Part shown: one piece after another, positions 1-17,486 of the stretch
Layout of the letters: each line of letters begins with the position of its first letter
Position numbering within the stretch: the stretch's first letter is position 1
NCBI RefSeq assembly: GCF_958295425.1
Contig: NC_081149.1
Coordinates: 25,255,481-25,319,480, forward strand
Length of the DNA stretch: 64,000 bases
Source: Solea solea
Lineage: Eukaryota; Chordata; Actinopteri; Pleuronectiformes; Soleidae
Direction: 5' to 3'
Notes under the pieces: generated by a model
Seen by the model: the letters and a program-made list of their open reading frames with translations, nothing else
What the model was told of the DNA's origin: nothing
Databases searched by the model: none
Made by a program: the position numbers and the translations under genes

Positions 1-2982
1 TGATCTGAGAACAGAGTGAAAACTAAAACATGGAAGGATTCACGGACACGAGCAGACGACAAAACAACCATCGAGTCCAGAGACAGAAGTTCGCTTCCTT
101 TGCTCGTTAACGTGAGCGTTGACTCAGCAGTTCCATGGATTAAAGGGACAGTTCAGGGATTTGTTTGAACTATCCCTTTAATCCACCCAGAGGAACACGT
201 CCGTATGCAGATTGTTCTGTTACAATAACGGTTTCATCTGTGGTACCAGAGTAATGGTACAGTATGGGCGGAGCTACACCCAAGACAGTCAGCTGATTGG
301 GCAACGCCCTGCGACCGGTGTCTGTTCTTATACAAAGCCGTCACGCCCACACCCTGCCTACACGACACCCCGCCCACCAAAGTACTGTCATCAGTCGGGT
401 ACGCGAGCCTGACCCAGGACTGTACCATTCCAACTCAAGTGGACCATGATGGAAACAAGGCCATACCAACATGACCTGGGGGCCACGGCGTGTCCAGTCT
501 GACCAGCAGGGGGCGTCACGTTATTATATCACCATGTTCTACAGTGAAATTACAGTAACTATAAAAACTGATAAGAACATTTCACGCAATTTATATATAA
601 ACGTCATTATTTTTTACTTTTTCTATGAATGTATATATATATACACATACACTCACACATATACATATATATACACACATATACATAAATGTATATATAT
701 ATATATACACATATATACATACATATATACATATATATATAAACACACAGAAATAATAAAAATGCTAAACTTGCTTTAGCAAACAAACGATCACAACTTT
801 TGACTCTGGACTCGAAAAAAAAGGTAAAATCACAAGAAAAAAAAGTAATAATAAAAAGAAAAAAAAAACTCCCTAAAGATAAAATTCAATTGAAAAAAAA
901 AGACCACAAACGTCCGTTTCCGTCATCGTCCACGAACTCAACCATTGCACAGCATTTAAACCAAAAACTCTCCGCGGGATAATAAATATACACATGCAGA
1001 TATACACTACTCTGATCCTGGAGGGGGAGGAGCTAGAGGTGCTGGGCAGGGCCCTCAGTGGCAAATAATCTGATCCACTTGGCAGCAGGAAGTGAGGAGC
1101 CACAGGAACCAAAACCAGGAAGCAAAGGTTCCTTCACATCTCATGAGGTTCAAAATAACAGGAAATAAAACCGCGTCACGTTTCCTTTTTCTTATGTTCT
1201 TCCTTTTTTCCTGCAAACGTCCGGCACTGTTAGCACGACTTGACGTTTTTATGTAAAAGTTCCTGAGATCCTGAAAAAAAGGTTCCCGGCAAAGTTCCTG
1301 AATTGGAAAAAGAGCCAAACTTCTCGTGGTCACGCAAACGCTTTTACGCAGAAATAAGAAAGTGAGCGACAGACGAAACCTGAACATTTAAACCTTAAGA
1401 TGACTTCAGCTCACGGACTCGCTACTTCACACCTGAGCGTCTTTGGAAAACGCGTGATCTCGTGTGATCTCGTGTTTTCTCATGTGATCTTGTGTTTTCT
1501 CAGAGACCGACTCATTTAGTTCTATGTTTATCAAACACAAACTGTAGCGACGACAGCTAAAGCCGTTGGGAACCACTTTTATTTTGAAATAAAAACAAAG
1601 CACATTTCTCTAACCTACTTCTAAAATTTAAGCTTTTTTTCATTAAAAATAACAAACAAAAAAACTTAAATCCGCAGTGATTCTGTTTGAATAGCTTGTA
1701 GTGAAGTGGGCGTCGACAGGTAACTATCAATCATCTCCTCGCAAACCTCCGCAGATACAACAGCATCTGTTTTTACAGTGTAGCATCCCAGACTGTTTAT
1801 CTCTCATATCAACACTGATCATTGACAGCTGACACCTGAGCCCCAAACTAAAAAACAAAACAGCAGCATTTCATGGACAACATGGTTATTTTCAAACCTC
1901 ACAGCGACTCAGCGCGGCGAGAGCGACTCGGCGAGAATGACTCAGCGTGGCGAGAGCGACTCAGCGCGATGCTAAAACGAGGTATAACAGCGGTTCAGAC
2001 ATGAATGGAGGATTTCCCCGAACACAAATCCCACAAACACTGAGAGGGGGCGGAGTGAAAGTGGTGGGGATGATGGAGGGGGCGGAGACATACACTCTTC
2101 AACAAACACTCAATAAATTAAGAAATTTACAGGAAAACAGGAAAAATGATTCCTCTTCCTCTCCACTGACGCTCAGCAGGGAAACATGAAAGGTGTGTTC
2201 ACGCGTTCATGTGTTCACAGGTTCATGGGTTCACGCTGAGGTTGGATGTTACACGTGGAGGTCGACAAAGAAACCACAAAAAAAACAAAGCAGCTAAACT
2301 TTTCTAGTTTTGGCAAAACACGGGTTTTAAAACGATGAAGACAGAAGGAATAATCCTGTTCCCGACTTTTCCTTTCCGACGTCCAGCTGTCGTCTCCGTC
2401 TCGTACGGAAGAAGTCGCAGTAAAAAAAAAACACTGTCAGAGGAGAGTGGGCGTGGTTAAAACCTGCTACATCTGTTACGTTGCATTATTAGCGCTGCGT
2501 CGACGCACAAAGGCAGAGAGCAGCGGGAACACAGTGAGCGACGCTTTCTGAAAAGGTGATTTTATATCCTGATGAAGATGAAGATGAGGATGATCCGGTT
2601 CCTCAGTGGGATCTTCCTTGCCTTGCCTTGCTGTTGAACCTTATTGCACAGAGCTGGAATGACTCAAAACCAAAAATCAAAGTGGATAAAGAATGAAACG
2701 TCTTTCTCTCCGTCTCGCTCGTCCTCGAGCAGCGTTTAAAAAAAAAAACTTTTATAATCCAGCACCGAAAACCTGGTCGAGCGTCAGAATCCTAGCAGGA
2801 GATTAACGACACTTCTTCAATGTCAGGAATCGTTTGTCGGGAAAAAGATTTGAGGACTTTCAGAGGGAGCTTCTTCTTTTTTTCTTTTTTTTTTTTCTTC
2901 CTTAAATCTCCTCAAACACTTTGTTTTATTGTTTTTTTAAAGAACGGAGAAGCAGACGAACAAAGTGCTCGGAATCATCTGC
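1..2982. other. nlk1 3' UTR and downstream flank
   Basis: No conserved coding sequence seen on either strand. The part nearest 2983 must hold the nlk1 3' UTR, but I could not pick one polyadenylation signal. A TA/CATA microsatellite occupies about 615-755. The sequence is AT-rich with short homopolymers. A CTCF-like core lies at 503-517. Confidence 0.6.
612..755. repeat. TA/CATA compound microsatellite
   Basis: Alternating TATATA, CACATA and TACATA tracts. Frames through it code only Tyr/Ile/Thr runs and are not genes. Confidence 0.9.
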
Positions 2983-9774
<6,792 letters not shown>

Positions 9775-9888
9775 CCTCCACCACCGAACCCCCAGAGAGT
9801 CCGCTTTGATTGGACGGTACCAGGCTGCTGCTGCTGCTGCTGCTGCTGCTTCTGCTGCGTTAGGCACGGAGGAAATGCCGACCCTCAC
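9775..9888 (-). other. Possible alternative N-terminal extension or 5' UTR of nlk1
   Basis: The minus-strand frame of nlk1 exon 1 stays open upstream to another ATG at 9888. The extension would be 38 residues with an alanine run coded by a CAG/CTG-type triplet tract at about 9823-9855. The composition looks like triplet expansion in a 5' UTR more than a conserved kinase leader, so I treat it as UTR. Farther upstream on the same strand, about 9930, there is an acceptor-like CAG after a pyrimidine stretch, which could join the putative non-coding exon near 12.2 kb. Confidence 0.4.
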
Positions 9889-10254
9889 TCAGCATGACCC
9901 ATTATCGCCGTCATCCTCACCACCTGGGTCTGTACATGCAGGGAATACGGTAATATTTAAAAACTCTCGCCGCACGTATTAATGCCCAGACATACAGTAT
10001 TCTTAAATAGACTTAACACGTTTTCATTGAATTCTGAAAAACAAACATTACCGACAGTGTAAAAATCTAATTATAAACTTCTGAATTAAGCAGAACTACA
10101 TTATTATGTTAAATCAAGAAGACTTAAATAACGAAAGTGCGACGTATGAAAATACACGGCTCAGATCAAATGTCCCGATTCTCCATTTGCGTCGGTGTTT
10201 CCTCAAAGTGTTCGACTGCTTTTGTCAAATCAAAATTGTCCAGGTCTTTGTAAC

Positions 10255-10372
10255 AACTTTGTCCTCTGTGAGACAGACTCCTTGTCCTCTGTGAGACAGA
10301 CTCCTTGTCCTCGGTGAGACAGACTCCTTGTCCTCGGTGAGACAGACTCCTTGTCCTCTGTGAGACGGATTC
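10255..10372. repeat. 23-bp tandem repeat, about five copies
   Basis: Copies of CTCTGTGAGACAGACTCCTT plus GTC, with CTCTGT/CTCGGT variation. Lies in the 5' non-coding part of the nlk1 locus. Confidence 0.85.
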
Positions 10373-10849
10373 CTTGGGCTGTTTAGATTTGGTTTTGGAA
10401 CAGGAATCCGCGTTTGGCAAACTCTCCAGACACGGACATTGTGATCTTCAGATCACCAAAACTCTCGACAAGATAAAAGAAAAAATTGATTTTAAAGAAA
10501 TTATTTTTATAGTAAGGTTGTCCTGTTAACATATCTCAGGTATCTGAATATTTAAAACTTAAATCGTTGATTTAATTATTTGGCTTTTTTTTGCCGGCCA
10601 AATTCCCATGACAGCGTAGCACAGGAAGCGCAGGACAGTTTTCATCCATATTCACTGAGAATAGGAACACATTTATTCTGACTTCTGTCTCTTTGTGAGC
10701 GTGCTCTGGGCGGGGCTTCAGGTTGGCGTGGCAGCTGTGACCTGGACACGAGCAGAGCTTTCAGGGAAAAAAGCCTGGGAACCACCGCTCTAAAATACTG
10801 GCAACACTTTGAATGTTTGCTCATCTACAGAAATCATCGGCCCGATAGC

Positions 10850-11165
10850 GGTCAGGTGATATATCGTCGTCCTGTCTCGTTCTACGCAGTAATCGATGCG
10901 CAGGTGCTAATATCAACATTTAAATCAACAAACGCTCTAAACAGTCTGTCAGTTTCACACACTGGGTGTCACCTCTTCATGTCTCCTCACGGTGGCGCTG
11001 CTCAGTTGAATGAGGTTAAACTTGTGCAGAAGTGACCTGGCTGAAGAAGAGGGAGTTTACCTTTGACCTTTCTTTGACTGATATCGGCATGTATTGATAT
11101 ATGTGCTTGTCTCACAATTCTGTGATAATCAATTATCACGACGAATCGTTGCATCGTGATTGTTG
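10850..11165 (+). mobile_element. Dispersed repeat, copy 1 (inverted partner at 50480-50803)
   Basis: Shares, in reverse complement, a series of blocks with 50480-50803: ATATCGTCGTCC near one end, TTCATGTCTCCT then CGGTGGCGCTGCT in the middle, and AGTGACCTGGCTGAAGA then GGGAGTTTA further on. The distal ends share a TTGGC(A/G)TCATG block. It is non-coding. The layout resembles a non-autonomous DNA element, but no clear target-site duplication was found. Confidence 0.65.
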
Positions 11166-12171
11166 GCATCATGAGGTAACCTGTGATTCTCGTATCGGTC
11201 TAAATCACCCGAGCAGGTACAGACACAGCGGGTCCGCCTGAAAACATAGGCCTCGACACGCTTCAAGTGAACCACATGCAGGACGTGGACTAAAAGAAGG
11301 GCATTGTGGGTAAACACAACCAGAACATACATGCGTGTAGAAAAGTGTGAGTCTGCTGTCGTAGCTCCGCGTTTAGATGGGGAGGAAACACGAGTTTGTC
11401 CTGCATGAACCAACAGACGAGCGAGTCTTCTCGTTCATCGCCTGTCTCGCCTTCTCCGTCAGTCATTCTTGATGCAGCGCCACCTCAGGCGAGGAGGGGA
11501 ACGACTATTCTTTTCCACTATGAGACTTGCAACGATCAGGTGTGAAAACCTTTTTTAAATCAGCATTGAAGCGACACTTTGCTCCTGCAAGTTTTTTGTT
11601 CGTGTTTTTTCTTTGTACAGCGACGATGGTTTTCTTGAAAGATGCTTTAAAAATCGAATCGTTATTATTATAATAATATCATGACTGAATAAGTCTCGCA
11701 GTGAATCGAGTATCTCACTGTATCGTCACATCGACTACATGACATTGTGTCCTCCGCCCTGAGAACAAAGCAGTTCACACAGTGATCACACTCACTTTTG
11801 CGGTTCTTAACCGGGTCAGTCGAACCGCTCATTCACTCAGCTAACAGCTAACCGCTAACAGGTACCGTCAGCGACGACTCCAAATCCTGCAAGAAACAAA
11901 CGTTAAACGCGGTGATGAACCCGGTTGTTCGGTGTCACGACGGTTCTTCATTCGCACAAACAAATGCGTTCATGTTATTGTCGTAACTTTGCTTTAATTG
12001 TTGCTTTACAACAGCTAGCTCCCCTGCTAACCAGCTGTTAGAGCTAACAGGTTAAAGCCCCGCTGTCCGTCCGTCTGTCCGCCTGTGACCCACATTAACA
12101 CACTCGCTGCTTTAAAGTGAGCCACGCGTTAGGGAACAAAACAGGGATCATTTAAAATGAAGCAGACTTAC

Positions 12172-12600
12172 AAAGCGAACGCGGTTAAATCGACGAGTCC
12201 ACGGGCACGAGAAGCAGCACCAGAGAACGTCCGTCACCGGAGCTCCGGCTCCTGGAGCTAGCCGGATCGTTAGCCACCAGTTAGCTGTCCATCACGTCAC
12301 AAACTACGCCTCCAAGGAGCACTTTACGGCGGGTTGTTTTGTTTACTGGACAGAGTTCGGTCCACTCGGTGCGTTCAACAGACAGCGTTACAGTGACGGT
12401 TAACGTGAAGCAGCCGCGGCTCTGGACACTTACAGCGGCGGCAGCTGAAGCTAACAGGCTAGCCTGGAGTGATGGCGGAGGAGGAGGAGCTGGAGAGGCG
12501 GGTGAGGGAGCGGTGGGGGAGGGGCGACGCTCTTCACTCCGCTGTAAACAAAGCTCACGGCCGGAAGCTGCGGAGCCAGTGTGGTTTCATTTATTATAAT
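12172..12600 (-). promoter_or_regulatory. Putative nlk1 promoter and non-coding first exon
   Basis: A strong minus-strand donor (GTAAGT) lies just below 12172, so a non-coding exon would run upward from 12172. The stretch 12170-12580 is GC- and CpG-rich compared with its AT-rich surroundings, with no protein frame of recognisable family. It lies about 2.4 kb upstream of the nlk1 start codon, as expected for a CpG promoter with a 5' UTR intron. The start site itself cannot be read from sequence. Confidence 0.5.
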
Positions 12601-12805
12601 TATAATAATTATTATTATAATAACAATAATAACTAGAACATTCGGCAGTAAAGTTCTGATGGTAGGAAGTATTTAGACAAATTTGTGTTTTTGTGAACTC
12701 AACCTAGACTCCCGGCTGTCCCCTCCTTCCAAACACCAGTTACTAACTATTCAAAACCGGTGAGAAACAGAGAAAACAGCGTGTTTTAAAGTTGTCATCT
12801 GACAG

Positions 12806-13372
12806 AGAGTAAATGTTTGGTGTGTGAGCGTCAGGAGGCTTTCGGCAGCTCCCGCATTTACATCACAGAGAGTAAATGTTTGGCGTGTGAGCGTCAGGAG
12901 GCTTTCGGCAGCTCCCACATTTACATCCCAGAGAGTAAATGTTTGGCGTGTGAGCGTCAGGAGGCTTTCAGCAGCTCCCACATTTACATCACAAAGAGTA
13001 AATGTTTGGCGTGTGAGCGTCAGGAGGCTTTCGGCAGCTCCCACATTTACATCACAGAGAGTAAATGTTTGGCGTGTGAGCGTCAGGAGGCTTTCAGCAG
13101 CTCCCACATTTACATCACAGAGAGTAAATGTTTGGTGTGTGAGCGTCAGGAGGCTTTCGGCAGCTCCCGCATTTACATCCCAGAGAGTAAATGTTTGGCG
13201 TGTGAGCGTCAGGAGGCTTTCGGCAGCTCCCGCATTTACATCCCAGAGAGTAAATGTTTGGCGTGTGAGCGTCAGGAGGCTTTCGGCAGCTCCCGCATTT
13301 ACATCACATTGAGTAAATGTTTGGCGTGTGAGCGTCAGGAGGCTTTCGGCAGCTCCCGCATTTACATCTGTG
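12806..13372. repeat. 63-bp minisatellite, nine copies
   Basis: Nine units of 63 bp with core GTGTGAGCGTCAGGAGGCTTT, copies over 90 percent alike by eye. Each unit contains TTTACATC and AGTAAATG, so unit edges are weakly self-complementary. The length is a multiple of three, so frames stay open as a 21-residue repeat; I do not regard this as a protein. The same unit recurs in opposite orientation at 63776-64000, with shared non-tandem flank. Confidence 0.95.
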
Positions 13373-13547
13373 ACAAATGGCTGTAAACTGACAGAGAAAT
13401 TACACTTTTTAAATCACCCTCGTTTTCATTTTTAAAAAACTCCAGAGCAGAGTGTTAACATGGGAGTGAATGAGAGGTTTGAGCAGAACTCTCTGTGCTT
13501 TTAGGTGATTTTAAGAAAAACTGCAAGTCATATGAAAATGAAAACAA
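13373..13547. mobile_element. Unique flank of the 63-bp minisatellite element, copy 1
   Basis: This stretch beside the tandem array is matched in reverse complement by about 63610-63775. Shared blocks include TTTGTCACAGATGTAAATG, CATGGGAGTGAATGAGAGGT, and AAGTCATATGAAAATGAAAA. Similarity stops just after GAAAACAAC in both copies, marking one element boundary. It suggests a dispersed element carrying the tandem repeat inside it. Confidence 0.75.
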
Positions 13548-14484
13548 CGCACAGGGTTAGACGACAACCAGAGCAACATGTTTATGTAGAAACTGTCTGT
13601 GACGGTTTGAAATTGTGAGCAGGAGAAGAGTTTGTTTAGAGGTTTTTGTCATTATTTTCATGTGTCACGCTAACGGCGCAATACACACTCATTATAAAAT
13701 CTGAAAAAAATACAAAACTTAAACTGCGATGGTTTGAAAAACATAATATGTATCAACATTAGTTACGTGTAACGTACACAGCCTTCTGTCACACATTATA
13801 AACAAAAACTGGAAACATTTTATTACGAATGAAAATGCGACAAAACAAATAAAATACACTTCATATGAAAAAGATTCTGTTTGAAATTCATTTACAAAGA
13901 CCTTTAGCTTGAGTTACTTTTAAAAACCCAGTTCAGTTTCAGTTTTTTATGATCATTATTATAATTATTATTATTTCAGTTAACGGGAAGTTGTATTTTT
14001 TCCATTTTAGTTTGCGTTACTTCGTCAGTTTTTCGTGAACCATAATAATCTCGGTACCAGGAGAAGAACAAAGCTACAGCTGCACGATGGAATCCACACA
14101 TGCATTTCACCGCCTTTAATACAGCAGCAGCAAGGGGGCGCTGTGCAGTCATTATGCACAGCCACATAGAAATGTGTCACCATGGTAACGACCAAGTACA
14201 AATCAGCATCAGGTAAAAACAAAGACTATGAATCAGAGAAGTGATGCACGTTCACCGTCCACGAGGGAATATACACACACACACACACACACAGATGGGC
14301 CGCATTCCATTTCTGACAGAACTGGGAACAGGAAGTGACCGCTGCCACTGTCAGAGCCAGGTACTGAAAGGGTTAATGCAGGATTAACAGTTAACTTTTT
14401 AAAACTTTATCAGATACAGATTTGACAGCGATGACAGAGCTGAGGTTCTGCAGACGATGTCACGCTCCAGACTCCGCTCAGGGG

Positions 14485-14640
14485 CCACACGGTGATGTAG
14501 TGGTTAGCACACTTGCCTTTCTCCCACAGTCCAAAACATGGTCACTCTAACATGCTGTTTTGCAGGAACGTGAAGCCGCTCCGGGTTTGCGAGTTCAGTT
14601 CCCGGGTTCTCAGCCGCACCCTGACACGGGAAACTCCCAC
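14485..14640 (+). mobile_element. tRNA-derived SINE fragment
   Basis: Contains GTGATGTAGTGGTTAGCACA, a typical A-box type SINE head of fish, followed within 130 bp by GTTCAGTTCCCGGGTTC resembling a B box. The sequence between them is disrupted. It is not an intact tRNA. Confidence 0.55.
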
Positions 14641-15475
14641 TTCTGACGACAAATGGAACGCAGCACTCGTGTCTGTAACAGCGCGTTGTGAAGAAGCCCC
14701 GCCCCCAAAACAGTCACAATCGTCTTCTTCTGGTTTTGCTGTTGTCACATGACCTTGGTGGCTCCGCACAAAACATGGACCTGGACTTGAACCTGAACTC
14801 AAACAGGGTTTGTACAAGTGGCAGCCATCTTGGAACGGGAACTCGGGGGATGTGAGGACGTCCACTCGAGTTCAGTGGACACAGGGACGCAGGCGCATGG
14901 ATGTAGGGACAGATGGACACAAGGACACAGGTGTCTCCATGTGTCCTGACAGAAGTTTGACATTTATGCAAAAACAGAAGAAAGCAGGGAGTGGGCGGAG
15001 ACTTTTTCACAGCCGCTTATCGCAGTTTGTCTTCATCAGCTGTGAAGGACGTGCAGGACGTGGAGGACGTCTGCAGCTCGGACCACGGCAAAGCTTCATA
15101 AATAACCACCGATGTCACGGAGAATAAAAAAATTTAAAAACATCCACCAACTTTACAAAAGCATGACGGCCGAGCAGGAAACTCACTCTCAACCAGGAAA
15201 TACAAACAATTCACTGCGAAGCCAGGTCAATAAAAATACACGTTCATTTTCCTCTGTGAGTGAATGATTCCTCGCTGTGAGCGCCCCCTGGACACAGAAC
15301 AGGAACACGACAGATTCTAACCACTCGTCCTTAGATTCATCAACGTCAGCTGAAGTCCACGGACGTTCATGTCTTTGTTTCACCGTTAAACTGCGAGGGC
15401 GGAGTTTTGTCCTCAGCCCACGAGACACTGGCGTCTGCGTGAACGTCGTCAGACAAAGACGGACGTTTAGTCTGT

Positions 15476-15785
15476 CTGTCTCACAGTGAGATAAAGACGT
15501 GGACATGTGACACAAGTCTTTAGTCATGAGACTAAAGACTTCAGGAAACTGAAGTTTGTAAACCACACGCACACACACACACACACACGCGCACACGCGC
15601 ACACAGGAGGTGTTGATCCATCACTAAGTTCAAATGTCTTATTTTGTCACTTCGGCAACTTTATTCTGATTGACCTCAGTGACACTGAGTGACCACATGA
15701 GGCAGCAGAGGACCAGCTGCTCCTGTGTGCGTGTGTGTGTGTGTGTGGTTTACAGACGTCACAGTGAGATAAAGACGTGACCGTG
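15476..15785. mobile_element. Palindromic dispersed element (MITE-like), copy A
   Basis: One of at least eight copies in the window. Outer parts contain GTGAGATAAAGACGTG and GTGGTTTACAGACGTC; the centre contains TTCAAATGTCTTATTTTGTC, GACCTCAGTGACAC and GAGGCAGCAGAGGACCAGC. CA and GT runs have expanded at both shoulders. Non-coding. Confidence 0.75.
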
Positions 15786-16166
15786 TTCCTAAAGACGTCG
15801 CAGAGGTGAAGTGGCTTAAATCTGTTTATGTCTCCAGTGTCCACTGGGGGGCGCCGGTGCGTCAGTGCCTCGGACAACAGTTAAAAATAAACCTGAACTA
15901 TTCCTGTAGTGAATGAAAAGGGGCGTGTGGTTGTCATGGTGTCGTCATGACGAGGAACAGCCTGTAAGAAAACAAACAAGCATCAGTGAACTCTTGACAT
16001 CACAGGACGCCCCCTGGTGGAAGGCTGCTGTGTGCAGTACGCTCAACAATCCTCCGAAGTACGGGAGACGGAAGAGTAGAGAGAGATTCACACACCTGGT
16101 TTGGCAGCTGTTCAGTCCCCGCCTCCACCAGTCCCCGCCCCCACCAGTCCCCCCCCTCGCGGTGTG

Positions 16167-17415
16167 CTAGCTGTGAGGCTGGGGGGTGATACTGGAGCAG
16201 TCAGTAACCAGCAGCCCCACTGAGCTCGCAGCACTGGACACGGTGACGGCCACGCTGGTGGTGACGACGGGGCCGGTGCTCACGGGGTCGGCGCCGAGGT
16301 CGCCCTGGTTGGCGTGGGTGCCCATGTGACCCTGGAGCTGCGTGGCCGTCTTACACTGGACGCCGCAGAGCTGACAGAGCAGCACGCCGCCGGCCCCCGT
16401 CCCACCGAAGGCGCCGCGCCCCCCGCCGCTCTCCTTCCACTCCTGACCGTGGTGTTTCTGAGCGTGAACACGCAGGTAAGTGAGGGTGGTGAAGCCTGGA
16501 ACACACACACACACACAGATCATAAACTCTACGTCACATGATCACGTCTGTAAACCGCTCACACACTCACACACACGAGCTGCTGCTCCTCTGCTGCCTC
16601 GTGTGGTCACTCTGTGTCATTTCAAACACTGAAGTAACAAAATAAGAGTGAGCGGTTTACAGACGTCTGTTTCCCTTTAAACACATGACTGTGATTTGAT
16701 TGCACATTCAGAGGAGGAGGAGGAGGATGATGAGGGTGGAGGAGGAGGAGGAGGATGATGAGGGTGGAGGAGGAGGATGATGATGAGGGTGTGGCAGCAG
16801 TGACTCACTGCGGTTGCACAGGTGACAGGCGTGGTGCTGTGATTGGTTGTGGACTCTCATGTGATCAGTGATGTAAGCGGCCGACAGAAGCTTCCCACAG
16901 ATGTGACACGGAACTTTCTCCTCGTGACGGATCAGATGAGCTCGGAGACGGTCGCGCGTGGCAAACGCCGACGTGCACGTCTGAGGGAAACACAGGACAA
17001 GACATTTATACCATAAACTCACCTGATCGGAATTATTCATCCAATATCGGCAAAAATCAGTAAATACACTGTGAGCTCCCTCTGGTGGTACATGGAGGAA
17101 CATCAGAAACACTGTTATATTAAAAAATATTCAGATTTAAGAAGCTGAAAAACGTTTTTTTTCTTTATTTTTGACCACTAAAGGTCAGATCAGCATCGCC
17201 ATGGCAACATGACGGACATATTTGGGCTGACTCTTCGAGGTCAAACTTCACGACATAAAAGTGACCGAGGAAACTAGAGTTAGGCCACGGTGCATCCATG
17301 AGGGGCGTGGTGTCAATGTCAGCTGACACAGGGCGAGAGGCAGAGTCTCACCCTGGACAGAACACAGTGTTTGAATTTTCAAACACTCTCAGAGTTACAC
17401 AGTTACGTCGTCCAC

Positions 17416-17486
<71 letters not shown>

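Larger units (their letters stand above)
12601..16166. other. nlk1-maz intergenic region
   Basis: No supportable gene. Contains the 63-bp minisatellite element (12806-13547), a SINE-like fragment (14485-14640), a short CA run (14273-14293), CA/GT runs near 15.6 and 15.73 kb, and one copy of the palindromic dispersed element (15476-15785). The 3' UTR of maz must extend from 16166 leftwards; a minus-strand AATAAA (TTTATT at 15660-15665) is a possible signal. Confidence 0.6.

Noticed and set aside
12817..13386. 189-residue open frame with a 21-residue CERQEAFGSS repeat
   Set aside because: It follows the 63-bp tandem unit. A second plus frame and the minus strand are equally open, there is no family similarity, and the array recurs as a dispersed repeat.
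14485..14560. tRNA gene
   Set aside because: The A-box-like head is present, but there is no cloverleaf and the B-box spacing is wrong; it is a SINE fragment.
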